A DNA stretch of 43,936 bases from Bacteroidota bacterium (GTDB taxonomy: Bacteria > Bacteroidota > JABWAT01). This document shows, piece by piece, positions 27,541 through 35,554 of the stretch. The DNA is taken from contig JAFLBE010000036.1 in assembly GCA_017303995.1 (NCBI GenBank), positions 1 to 43,936 of the forward strand. Direction: 5' to 3'. Every line of letters begins with the position of its first letter. Position 1 is the first letter of the stretch. The notes below the pieces were generated by a model that ran no database searches, was not told the origin of the DNA, and saw only the letters and a list, made by a program, of their open reading frames with translations. The position numbers were made by a program, and so were the translations under genes.

Positions 27541-27571
27541 CAAAAGTATATTAAAGAAACTATGAATTCAA
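27541..27571 (-). promoter_or_regulatory. Promoter of pyk (TTG-N20-TACTTTTG)
   Basis: On the minus strand TTG (27569-27571) is followed after 20 nt by TACTTTTG (27541-27548), an exact match to the Bacteroidota -33/-7 consensus, placing the start about 35 nt before the pyk ATG. Confidence 0.82.
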
Positions 27572-27623
27572 CTTTAGCCAAAAATGAAAAGCTTTTTTTG
27601 CCTGAAAGGTTTAATTTTTGAAT

Positions 27624-28028
27624 TCACAAAGCAACGTGATCATCAACCAGTTTTTTCAGATCAGGTGAAGAAATTGGCTTTGGAAGCATGCCTAAAGCCC
27701 CATCACGAATCGCCTGATCCATCCGGCTTCCTATTTCACCGTCACTTGCAAAACCGGTAATAAAAAAAGTCTTGACCGGAATGTTGCCATTAAGGGCTTT
27801 GATAGCATAAAATGCATCAATTCCATCCATATTTGGCATTTTTACATCCATCAGAATAAAATCCGGCAATTTTCCTTTTGCTTTTTCGACAGCAACCGAA
27901 CCATCTTCTGCTTTAATGATGGCCAATGCGCCTGATTTTACCTTATCGCGGAAATAGATTTTTATAATGGTTTCAAAGATATCACGGATACCTTCTTCAT
28001 CATCAACAATGAAAATGGTACTGCTCAT
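27624..28028 (-). CDS. Stand-alone receiver-domain response regulator
   Basis: This 134-aa protein is a single receiver domain with no output domain (CheY/Spo0F type). The acidic pocket D9/D10, phospho-acceptor D61 (in LMDVKMP), switch T91 and K117 (in LPKP) are all present. Its start codon overlaps the stop of the propeller sensor gene (ATGA), so the two are translationally coupled and almost certainly partners. With no DNA-binding domain it must act by protein contact or as a phosphorelay intermediate. Compared with typical receivers it has a somewhat long beta1-beta2 region (KSGALAIIKAEDG). Confidence 0.93.
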   Translation of the reverse strand: MSSTIFIVDDEEGIRDIFETIIKIYFRDKVKSGALAIIKAEDGSVAVEKAKGKLPDFILMDVKMPNMDGIDAFYAIKALNGNIPVKTFFITGFASDGEIGSRMDQAIRDGALGMLPKPISSPDLKKLVDDHVAL

Positions 28029-30721
28029 AAATTGTCACCGGTAAGGTCTATCATTTGTTGGTCCTTGGTGTAGGATTTAGTCTTAAATTTAGCATCATTT
28101 AGGAGTTCTTCCAATTTCCTGAGCAGATTTTTGATACGAGTCACATTTTCGCCCGCCTTTTTAACGGGTTCATCGAGTTCGGGTTCATTTCCCTGATTCA
28201 AAAGACTGATCACTTCAATATTTCCGTTTAATATCTGAAGAGGTTGGCGTATTTCATGCAAAACACCGATCGTGACCTGCCTGATCACTTCAATACGTTC
28301 TTTCTCCCGTCGTTCTTTTACCGCCTGACGCCAGCGGCCAAAAAAGTAAACGCCTGAAATCAAAGCCACAATCACCAGTGCTATAAACCAGGTTGTTTTA
28401 TAAAATGGGGGTCTCACAATCAGATAAAGTGAAGTTCCCGTTTCATTCCAGACGCCATCGTTATTTGAACCGGTCACTCTGAACGTATAATCTCCCGGAT
28501 CGAGATTGGTGTAAGTCACGTACCGCCGGTTTCCGGCCTGAATCCAGTCTTCATCAAACCCGACGAGCTGATATTTATATTTATTCTTCTGCGGATTTGT
28601 AAAATCCAACGCAGCAAACTCAAAGGAAATCATGTTTTGTCTGGGTTTGAGCGTGTAACTATCGAGAAAAGATAGCGCCACCGGAAGCAAAACCGGCTGA
28701 TTCAAGATTTTAAAATCGGTAAGAATGATTTGGGGAAGAAATTGATTTTCACTCACCGCACCCGGCTGAAAAACCGTCAAACCACCCACACCACCAAAAA
28801 AAAGCAGGCCATCAGATCCTTTGAACCAGGCACCGCCGTTAAACTCATTCGCCTGCAACCCGTCACTTTCATCATAGTTTTTGAATTTGCCTGATTCCGG
28901 ATTGAATTTTGACAAGCCAAAGTTTGTACTCAGCCAAAGATTCCCGGTTTGATCGGGAAGGATGCCATAAATGTAGCCGTTGGGTAACCCATCTTTTTCG
29001 AGAAAGTGGAGAAATTTATTTTTTTCTGCATCAAACTGATTCAAACCGGCTGCAGTTCCCACCCAAAGTTTGCCGGCTTCATCTTCATACATACACCGGA
29101 TTTCATTGTCACTTAACGAGCCGGCTTCATTTTCCTGACTTTTCCAGGTTTTCCAGATTCCTGTTTCAGGATTAAACTGATTCAACCCACCACTTGTGCC
29201 GATCCACAAGCTTCCCGTAGCCGAACCGAATAGACTTCTGACCGTGTTTGATGCAAGCCCACGATCAGCGTGACGAAACCGGGTGAAGGTTTCTGTGGCT
29301 TCATCAAAACGTGAAAGTCCGCCACCATTGGTTCCAACCCAAATCCGGCTTTTCTCATCTTTGAATAAAACCCGGATGTCATCACTCCCGACCGTTAACG
29401 GATTATTCTCGTCTGATTTGTATTTTTTACCGGCAAGTGATTCTTTGTTTATCCGGCCCAGTCCGCTGCCTGTTCCAACCCAGATTGAATTGCCATCTTC
29501 TAAAAGCGAGAGAACAAAATTTCCCGAAAGCGCAGCAGGATGAGAGTTGGTTGTCAACTTGATAATTTGACCTGTTTCTGGTGAATACCGGGTTAATCCA
29601 CCACCCAAAGTCCCGATCCAGAGGCGTTTTTCTTTATCCACCAAAACCGACATCACGCCGGTATGATTCAGCAATCCTGAAACTGTTTCATTATTCAGAA
29701 CCCCAAATTTTGATGGTTTCAGATCGGTTTTGAAAAGTCCGCCGGTTTCAGTGCCGACCCAAAGCAAGTTCGAACGGTCTTCAAAAAGTGAAAAAATATT
29801 GGCTTCATGATGCTGTAAAACGCCCGGGCGTGACATTTCAATTTTTGACATGGTTTTCTGATCAGCTTCAAGCCGAAAAACGCCGGCTCCGTAGGTTCCG
29901 ATCCAGATTCTACCAAGATGATCTTCTCTGAGCGCCCAGATTTTATCTGCTGCAGGATTTTTTGAATCCGGCCGGATGACTGTTATTTTTTCCGTTTTCG
30001 GATCAATCCGGTTCAACCCGCCACCAAAAGTACCCGCCCAGAGTATTCCGTTTTTATCTGATATCAATGACCAAATGCGGTTTTCTGACAGACCGGATGA
30101 TCCTGATTGAAACCATTTTACTTCCCCGGTTTCGGGTATCAGGCAGTTTAATCCGCCACCGTAGGTTCCAATCCAGATTCTTCCGTTTGCATCCTGCGCA
30201 AGTCCTCTGATCCGGTTAAAACTAAGCGAGCCATCCGGAGACGCCTTGTAATTTAGAACCGATCCCGTTGCAAGATCAACCCGGCTAAGTCCGGCATCAT
30301 CCGTTCCAACCCAGATTGCCCCATTTTTATCTGCAAGAAGAACTCTGATGATTTGACCGGGAATTTTACCTGCAAACGGTCGTGAAAATTTTTCAGTTTC
30401 AGGTGAAAATACATTGAGACCAGAGCCCTGGGTTCCGACCCATATTTTACCGGACTGATCTTCCAGAATGGCATTTATGTTGTTTTCTGATAAAGATCCA
30501 GAATCGTTCGGGTCATGTTTAAATATCCGGAAGGTATATCCATCGAAGACATTCAGGCCATCACGGGTTGCAAACCACAACCTGCCGGATTGATCCTGTA
30601 AAATAGCAGTTACCGAATTCTGGCTCAGTCCATCAGACCCTGAAAGCTGCGAAAATCTTGCAGGACCACCCATCACTGAAGTGAAAAAAATCAGAAACAG
30701 AAAAACAATCTGGTAAGCCAT
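28025..30721 (-). CDS. Propeller/Y_Y_Y sensor with HisKA helix but no ATPase domain
   Basis: This 898-aa protein has a signal peptide (start ATG 30721 with a GGAG Shine-Dalgarno) and 14 propeller blades, recognisable from LWFATRDGL, IWVGT..GL, IWIGTYGGGL and similar, enough for two seven-blade propellers. A Y_Y_Y domain follows, then a transmembrane helix near residues 785-805. The cytosolic part is only about 90 residues: a DHp/HisKA helix pair with phospho-acceptor H822 in LHEIRQPLQILNG, then a second helix and the stop. The N, G1, F and G2 boxes are absent. The stop is ATGA-coupled to a lone receiver, so the short form looks intended rather than broken. It probably receives phosphate from another kinase or works as a Spo0B-like phosphotransferase or a phosphatase. 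The ligand is unknown. Confidence 0.9.
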   Translation of the reverse strand: MAYQIVFLFLIFFTSVMGGPARFSQLSGSDGLSQNSVTAILQDQSGRLWFATRDGLNVFDGYTFRIFKHDPNDSGSLSENNINAILEDQSGKIWVGTQGSGLNVFSPETEKFSRPFAGKIPGQIIRVLLADKNGAIWVGTDDAGLSRVDLATGSVLNYKASPDGSLSFNRIRGLAQDANGRIWIGTYGGGLNCLIPETGEVKWFQSGSSGLSENRIWSLISDKNGILWAGTFGGGLNRIDPKTEKITVIRPDSKNPAADKIWALREDHLGRIWIGTYGAGVFRLEADQKTMSKIEMSRPGVLQHHEANIFSLFEDRSNLLWVGTETGGLFKTDLKPSKFGVLNNETVSGLLNHTGVMSVLVDKEKRLWIGTLGGGLTRYSPETGQIIKLTTNSHPAALSGNFVLSLLEDGNSIWVGTGSGLGRINKESLAGKKYKSDENNPLTVGSDDIRVLFKDEKSRIWVGTNGGGLSRFDEATETFTRFRHADRGLASNTVRSLFGSATGSLWIGTSGGLNQFNPETGIWKTWKSQENEAGSLSDNEIRCMYEDEAGKLWVGTAAGLNQFDAEKNKFLHFLEKDGLPNGYIYGILPDQTGNLWLSTNFGLSKFNPESGKFKNYDESDGLQANEFNGGAWFKGSDGLLFFGGVGGLTVFQPGAVSENQFLPQIILTDFKILNQPVLLPVALSFLDSYTLKPRQNMISFEFAALDFTNPQKNKYKYQLVGFDEDWIQAGNRRYVTYTNLDPGDYTFRVTGSNNDGVWNETGTSLYLIVRPPFYKTTWFIALVIVALISGVYFFGRWRQAVKERREKERIEVIRQVTIGVLHEIRQPLQILNGNIEVISLLNQGNEPELDEPVKKAGENVTRIKNLLRKLEELLNDAKFKTKSYTKDQQMIDLTGDNL

Positions 30722-30743
30722 TTTTTCTCCGGATTTACCTGTA

Positions 30744-30775
30744 CAAATATACACCTTACACACCAGACTAATCAA
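30744..30775 (-). promoter_or_regulatory. Promoter of the propeller sensor-receiver operon
   Basis: On the minus strand TTG (30773-30775) is followed after 21 nt by TATATTTG (30744-30751), a perfect -7 element. The expected start is only about 15 nt before the ATG. Confidence 0.7.
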
Positions 30776-30967
30776 TATAAAAACGGTTCAGACCGCCTTG
30801 TTGATTAAGAAAAACGGTTCCATTTTTAATAAATGACAAAATGAGCTTTTTCTATTGCCGAAGCCCTTTATATTACTTATATTTAATTCAATAGAACTGA
30901 TAAAACCAACTGGAAAACTCACCATTCAAAATCGCAAAAATCTGAATTTAAATCCCCGGAGAGGCAC

Positions 30968-32248
30968 ATGAAAAATATCACTGCAGTCATTTTAGGTGGC
31001 GGACAAGGAGCCCGTCTGTTCCCGTTGACCGGAAGCCGTTCAAAACCAGCAGTTCCAATTGGTGGAAAGTTCCGTCTGATTGACGTCCCCATTTCAAATT
31101 GCATCCTGAGTGATATTAAAAGAATTTATGTGCTTACCCAGTTCAACTCTGAATCCCTTCACCGGCACATTACTCAGGCCTACCACTTCGGCAGTTTTTC
31201 TGATGATTTTGTACAGATTCTCGCCGCTCAGCAAACCATGAGCAATAAAGAATGGTATCAGGGAACTGCTGATGCCGTTCGTCAAAACCTGAATTACATC
31301 ACCCACATCAAATCAGAATATACCCTGATTCTGAGCGGTGATCAGCTTTATCACATGGATTTCAGTAAAGTTTATGCTGCCCACATCAAAAACAAAGCTG
31401 ATTTAACCGTTTGTGTTCTGCCTGTGAACCGGGATGCTGCAAAGGGATTCGGTATTCTTCGCACCAATGACAATGGCCGCATCGTAGAATTCCATGAAAA
31501 ACCAAATTCTGATCGTCTATTAGACGATTTGATGGTCAGCGATGAAGTTATTAAAAAACATGGTGTTGAAGCAAAAGGCCGTAACTATTTGGCAAGTATG
31601 GGTATTTATCTGTTTAAAACCTCAGTCCTTGTTGAACTTCTGAACGCTAACAATCACGAAGATTTCGGGAAACAGGTTATTCCGAACGCCATCGGAATGA
31701 AACGTGTTTTCGCCCATTTCTTTGATGGATACTGGGAAGATATCGGAACAATCAAGAGCTTCCATGAAGCCAATATTGCGCTGACTGATGAAGTTCCTGA
31801 ATTCGATTTTTACGATGAAGGGCACATGATCTTTACTCACCCCAGATATCTGCCGGGTTCAAAGATCAATTATGCCACGATTCACCGGGCCATTATTTCT
31901 GAAGGATCACTGATTCAGAATGCAAGAATTACCCGTTCGATTGTCGGGGTTCGGTCCATCATCCGCGATAATTGTATCATCGAAAACACCTACATCATGG
32001 GTGCTGATTATTACATGACCGATGAGTTTAAAGCCGAGGCCAAAAGTGACGGCGTTCCACCAATGGGAATTGGCGAAGGAACCACGATTCTGAATGCGAT
32101 CATTGATAAAAATGCCCGGATAGGCAGGAACGTAAAACTCGTTAACTATCAGAACCATCAGAATTACAAAGACAATTACGTTTTCATTGTGGATGGAATT
32201 ATTGTAGTTGCCAAAAACTCAATCATTCCTGATAACTACGAAATCTGA
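30968..32248 (+). CDS. glgC: Glucose-1-phosphate adenylyltransferase
   Basis: This enzyme makes ADP-glucose from glucose-1-phosphate and ATP, the committed step of bacterial glycogen synthesis; it is cytosolic and usually allosterically controlled. The 426-aa protein has the nucleotidyltransferase motif GGGQGARLFPLT (residues 10-21) followed by SKPAVPIGGKFRLIDVPISN. The conserved GTADAVRQ and LSGDQLYHMDF appear next, and a left-handed beta-helix C-terminal domain with hexapeptide-like repeats ends in the glgC-typical IVVAKNSIIPD. The sequence style (KRIYVLTQFNSESLHRH) resembles the cyanobacterial/plant branch. A good Shine-Dalgarno (CGGAGAGG) precedes the ATG and a strong terminator follows. 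No other glycogen gene is in the window. Confidence 0.96.
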   Translation: MKNITAVILGGGQGARLFPLTGSRSKPAVPIGGKFRLIDVPISNCILSDIKRIYVLTQFNSESLHRHITQAYHFGSFSDDFVQILAAQQTMSNKEWYQGTADAVRQNLNYITHIKSEYTLILSGDQLYHMDFSKVYAAHIKNKADLTVCVLPVNRDAAKGFGILRTNDNGRIVEFHEKPNSDRLLDDLMVSDEVIKKHGVEAKGRNYLASMGIYLFKTSVLVELLNANNHEDFGKQVIPNAIGMKRVFAHFFDGYWEDIGTIKSFHEANIALTDEVPEFDFYDEGHMIFTHPRYLPGSKINYATIHRAIISEGSLIQNARITRSIVGVRSIIRDNCIIENTYIMGADYYMTDEFKAEAKSDGVPPMGIGEGTTILNAIIDKNARIGRNVKLVNYQNHQNYKDNYVFIVDGIIVVAKNSIIPDNYEI

Positions 32249-32275
32249 CCGGTTTTTTATTTTTTTCTGCAAATC

Positions 32276-32300
32276 AGGCACGGGAGACCGTGCCTTTTTT
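32276..32300 (+). terminator. Intrinsic terminator of glgC
   Basis: The stem AGGCACGG - GAGA - CCGTGCCT is followed by TTTTT, 28 nt after the glgC stop. Confidence 0.92.
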
Positions 32301-32622
32301 GTTTGTGGGAATACAGGGACAGTTTGGGTTAAAACCCAAATATCTTAATTACTTTTATCCCGTCAGCTAAAGCAGACGGCAATAAAATTATTCTGAATTC
32401 ATTTGCCATCCTGGAGACATTTAAAGTAAAATATAGAGCTTCCTTTGAAAATGCTATTCTAAAAATTACCGTCTGCTTTAGCTGACGGATTAACAATGCA
32501 AGGGAAAAATTGTCCGGTTGCAAAACTGTTTGATACCACAAAACTAATTCCGGACAAAACGGGAATGTTGCCTGTAAATGAACCGTTTTTCCACTTACCA
32601 CATATCACATATCACTTTTCCA
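32301..32622. other. Intergenic region between glgC and photolyase
   Basis: No gene is seen. The stretch is occupied mainly by the REPIN-like inverted-repeat element at 32360-32488, with AT-rich flanks and no clear promoter for the photolyase. Confidence 0.6.
32360..32488. repeat. REPIN-like inverted-repeat element
   Basis: Two perfect 20-bp arms, CCGTCAGCTAAAGCAGACGG at 32360-32379 and its exact complement at 32469-32488, flank an 89-nt spacer. Each arm is itself a small imperfect hairpin (CCGTC...GACGG). Outside the arms the spacer continues with only imperfect complementarity. This geometry is that of a REP doublet (REPIN/BIME), which elsewhere is mobilised in trans by a RAYT transposase. 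No transposase is in the window, and only one copy is present. Confidence 0.75.
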
Positions 32623-34041
32623 ATGAACAAACTCAGCATTTTTTGGTTTCGGCGTGATCTTCGCATCGAAGACAATCACGGACTTTTCGAGGCACTCTCC
32701 CAGTCTGAAAAGGTCATTCCCGTTTTTATTTTTGATACTGACATTCTCTCCCATCTTCCTTCCAAGAAAGACAGAAGGGTTCAGTTAATCTGGGATGCAC
32801 TTTCCGAAATGAAAGAGGTTTTAAAAACTCAGCATCAGACTAAATTGTTAATCCTTCATGGAAAACCAACTGAACTGATTCCTTCCCTTGCTAAATCAAC
32901 AGGTGCAGAGGCTGTTTTCATCAACACCGATTATGAACCGGCAACAATACTTAGAGATCAAACGGTTGAAAAGGAATTGGCAAAATCGGGAATTCAGTTT
33001 CACTCTTTTAAAGATCACGTCATTTTTCACCGGAATGAAATCACCAAGGAAGATGGCAAACCTTACGTGGTTTTCACACCGTACTCCCGGTCATGGAAAA
33101 AGAAACTGACGACTGAACAAACACAACATTTCAATTCAGAATCCCTGCTGCACAAACTTACATTTCCTGAAGAAACCAGGTCTTTTAACCTCATTTCGGA
33201 TTTAAAACAGATCGGTTTTGAATCTGCTGATGTTTCCATTTCCGGAACCAGAACTCAGGGACTCAACTTTCTTTCCGATTTTTCTGGACGAATTCAAAAG
33301 TATGGTGATCTGCGTGATTTTCCGTCAAAAAAAGGAGTTTCTTACCTGTCGCCCTACCTGCGTTTTGGAATGATCGGGATCCGGGAATGTGTGAGAATGG
33401 CGAAATCTGGTTCTTCGGTTGGATCAGAAAAATGGCTCGGTGAACTCATCTGGCGTGATTTTTACTCTCAGATTCTTTGGCATTTCCCCCATGCGGTAAA
33501 AGAATCATTCAACCCGGTTTACAAAAATCTGGTTTTCCCCAATGATGAAAAAAAGTTCAAAGCCTGGTGTGACGGGAAAACCGGATTCCCCATTGTGGAT
33601 GCAGCCATGCGCCAGCTAAATCAGACTGGCTGGATGCACAACCGACTGAGAATGGTGGCTGCTTCTTTTCTGGTGAAGGATCTGCATATCGATTGGCGAT
33701 GGGGAGAACAGTATTTCGCTGATATTTTGATAGATTTTGATCTGACGAGTAATAACGGCGGCTGGCAGTGGGCGGCTTCTACCGGCTGTGATGCCCAGCC
33801 TTACTTCCGGATTTTCAATCCTGAACTTCAGTCTGAACGTTTTGATCCTGATGGTACTTTTATCAAAAAATATATTCCTGAACTAAAAAATGTACCTGCA
33901 AAATTCATTCACTGTCCTTCAATGATGAGTGAATCAGATCAGTTACTTTACAAGTGTAAAATCGGTGATAACTATCCTGAACCGGTTGTGAACCACAAGG
34001 AAGCGAAGGTATTTGCTTTGGAGTTGTTTAAGAAGAGGTGA
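32623..34041 (+). CDS. Deoxyribodipyrimidine photolyase (CPD class I / cryptochrome family)
   Basis: This flavoprotein uses blue light to split cyclobutane pyrimidine dimers. The 472-aa protein, starting at the ATG 32623 (an ATG at 32578 adds 15 residues before the conserved FWFRRDLRIEDN), has an N-terminal alpha/beta antenna domain. The FAD-binding C-terminal domain contains WLGELIWRDFYSQI, GFPIVDAAMRQL, GWMHNRLRM, DWRWGEQYF, DLTSNNGGWQWAASTGCDAQPYFRIFNP and the terminal helix EAKVFALELFKKR. All FAD-pocket motifs are intact, so the enzyme should be active; photolyase is preferred to cryptochrome but not proven. The last 44 bases (34000-34043, including the stop) are repeated exactly at 35441-35484, after a diverged second copy of the gene's 3' end. 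Confidence 0.95.
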   Translation: MNKLSIFWFRRDLRIEDNHGLFEALSQSEKVIPVFIFDTDILSHLPSKKDRRVQLIWDALSEMKEVLKTQHQTKLLILHGKPTELIPSLAKSTGAEAVFINTDYEPATILRDQTVEKELAKSGIQFHSFKDHVIFHRNEITKEDGKPYVVFTPYSRSWKKKLTTEQTQHFNSESLLHKLTFPEETRSFNLISDLKQIGFESADVSISGTRTQGLNFLSDFSGRIQKYGDLRDFPSKKGVSYLSPYLRFGMIGIRECVRMAKSGSSVGSEKWLGELIWRDFYSQILWHFPHAVKESFNPVYKNLVFPNDEKKFKAWCDGKTGFPIVDAAMRQLNQTGWMHNRLRMVAASFLVKDLHIDWRWGEQYFADILIDFDLTSNNGGWQWAASTGCDAQPYFRIFNPELQSERFDPDGTFIKKYIPELKNVPAKFIHCPSMMSESDQLLYKCKIGDNYPEPVVNHKEAKVFALELFKKR

Positions 34042-34043
34042 GG
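34000..34043 (+). repeat. Direct repeat, left copy (photolyase 3' end)
   Basis: This 44-bp segment, including the photolyase stop codon, is identical to 35441-35484. The two copies lie 1441 bp apart and flank the AT-rich gene at 34108-35037. Just upstream the alignment continues with substitutions, the first being G/A 1 nt before the repeat. Confidence 0.9.
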
Positions 34044-34107
34044 AAATTTTCTATAACATTGAATAATTTATAACCTTTCAAAATCCGTTAAATACGTCCA
34101 TAATACA

Positions 34108-35037
34108 CTATTCTGCTAAAATCTTCATTTTCAGAATATATTTATATAATTTCGAATCATTCAAATGTTTGTACGTACCAGTATTTAGATACACCACAAA
34201 ATGCTGTCCTCTTTCAAGAATTTTCTTATTGTACTCAACTTGCAGGGGATAGTCACTTTTGACTTTGATATTTCGGATTATTGTATCCATGAAAAAGGGA
34301 TTTATATTGAACGCGTTATTTGCAATTTCAAATATCATTTCCATTTTTCTTTCATTATCAATGAATTCGTAAGTTGTCAAATAATCTAAACCAATTGTAT
34401 TGAGATATAATGACGATTTATTTTCTAACCATAAAGAATAGACAGCACCGAGAATATCATCATTATATTTTCTGGTTCGCGTTATTCCCGACGTATATTT
34501 ACCTTGAAGGAATTTGAGTCTTTTAAGTACTTTCCTTTCATTTTTGTCTGGATGTTCAATGATATCAAATTTTACAACATTTGAATAATAAACTTTTTTG
34601 GATCCCTTTTCAATCAAAAATATACGAACAGAGTAATTTCCTTTTACCAGCGAAAAGGAAAATAATTGAAGTTGATTTTTAAAATAACTGTCAAATTCCT
34701 CCAAATTACTTTTATTTCCTACTTCAAAATCTATCATTGAAAAATAGGTAATTGTTTCATTTGCTTTTATTATCCTCTTCACTTTATTAATACTTGGACC
34801 CGAGTAAAACCGGTCAGGGGATCTACCAATTAATTTATCATTTTGGTATAACTCATATTTCACAAAATCCTGATATTCAAAATCTATGTTTGATGGATTT
34901 TTTATTGTTACCCGGCAAATTGTACCTAAGTGTTCATAAATAACTGGATTGATGCTTAGTTTAATTGAAACTGGTTCTGAAGCCTGTGTGCCAGTTGAAC
35001 TCACAAAAAACAGAAACAAGATAAAAATGTTTTGCAT
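34108..35037 (-). CDS. Exported protein of unknown function, AT-rich
   Basis: This 309-aa protein has a signal peptide (cleavage after TQAS, about residue 20), then an Ig-like beta domain (about 22-165) recognisable by VSIKLSINPVIYEHLGTICR and strand patterns. A helical C-terminal half follows with several KK/KR clusters. There is no lipobox or membrane segment after the signal. I do not recognise the family. The gene is clearly more AT-rich than its neighbours and lies on the strand opposite the photolyase. It sits between an intact photolyase and a broken second photolyase 3' end, so it was probably brought in or stranded by a rearrangement. A palindrome lies 63 nt upstream. Confidence 0.7.
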   Translation of the reverse strand: MQNIFILFLFFVSSTGTQASEPVSIKLSINPVIYEHLGTICRVTIKNPSNIDFEYQDFVKYELYQNDKLIGRSPDRFYSGPSINKVKRIIKANETITYFSMIDFEVGNKSNLEEFDSYFKNQLQLFSFSLVKGNYSVRIFLIEKGSKKVYYSNVVKFDIIEHPDKNERKVLKRLKFLQGKYTSGITRTRKYNDDILGAVYSLWLENKSSLYLNTIGLDYLTTYEFIDNERKMEMIFEIANNAFNINPFFMDTIIRNIKVKSDYPLQVEYNKKILERGQHFVVYLNTGTYKHLNDSKLYKYILKMKILAE

Positions 35038-35099
35038 AAATTATTTGCTAGTTTTTCAAGGTTTTTAAACGAAATAATTTTGAATAGCGGCTGATACAA

Positions 35100-35118
35100 T
35101 ATTTGGACCGTCCAAATA
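35100..35118. promoter_or_regulatory. Operator-like palindrome TATTTGGAC-C-GTCCAAATA
   Basis: Nine-bp perfect arms surround one central C, 63 nt upstream of the start of the AT-rich exported-protein gene. It is compatible with a dimeric repressor site; no repressor gene is adjacent. Confidence 0.45.
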
Positions 35119-35296
35119 ATTTTAAATAAACCATTTATTGTAAAACACATTACCCGCTTTTTTTATTCAATTTTAAAGAATCAAGTTAATCAGGAAGAAT
35201 TGAGTAGATATCCTGACTTACCTGCATAATTTTGCCTTTTTGAACAACTTTCATCAGGGCTTATAGGTATTTGTACTCTGTTTCCAGAGCCCGGTT

Positions 35297-35482
35297 CCCT
35301 TATTCATTAAATATGTTCCCGAACTGGCAAATGTCCCTTCGAAATTTGTTCACAATCCGTCTGCAATGAATGAAACAGATCAGTTGCTCTACAAGTGCAA
35401 AATTGGGGAAAACTATCCGGAATCAATCGTGAACCACAAAGAAGCGAAGGTATTTGCTTTGGAGTTGTTTAAGAAGAGGTGA
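35297..35482 (+). pseudogene. Truncated second photolyase (3' remnant)
   Basis: Translating 35300-35482 gives about 60 residues colinear with the C-terminus of the intact photolyase. Matching segments include IKYVPELANVPSKFVH against IKKYIPELKNVPAKFIH, ETDQLLYKCKIGENYPE against ESDQLLYKCKIGDNYPE, and the identical tail EAKVFALELFKKR before TGA. Near its 5' end (GGTTCCCTTATTC) the frame shifts by one base relative to the intact gene. No start or earlier domains remain, so it is a remnant. The DNA is diverged over most of its length but identical over the last 44 bases, which suggests a second allele or a gene-conversion tract. Confidence 0.9.
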
Positions 35483-35484
35483 GG
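35441..35484 (+). repeat. Direct repeat, right copy (photolyase remnant end)
   Basis: This segment is identical to 34000-34043. It marks the right boundary of the segment that separates the two photolyase 3' ends. Confidence 0.9.
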
Positions 35485-35493
35485 GATAGATAC

Positions 35494-35533
35494 AAAAAAA
35501 AGCCAGTCCATCGTTTGATGGACTGGCTTTTTA
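35494..35533 (-). terminator. Intrinsic terminator of the Ig-like lipoprotein gene
   Basis: A 12-bp stem (AGCCAGTCCATC / GATGGACTGGCT, 4-nt loop) is followed on the minus strand by TTTTTTT; T residues on the plus side allow bidirectional use. Confidence 0.9.
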
Positions 35534-35554
35534 AAAGATCAAAAATCAGAAAAC

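Noticed and set aside
28025-28028. Frameshift explaining the missing ATPase domain
   Set aside because: The stop and next start form an intact ATGA overlap with a full receiver gene, and no ATPase-like residues occur in other frames there.
32329-32601. Minus-strand open frame of 90 codons over the REPIN-like element
   Set aside because: It spans the inverted repeat and reads through both hairpin arms; composition and lack of any domain make it a chance frame.
34000-35484. Interpretation as a phage-type island with att sites
   Set aside because: The 44-bp repeat is preceded by a diverged photolyase stretch rather than unique DNA, and there is no integrase; homologous replacement fits better.
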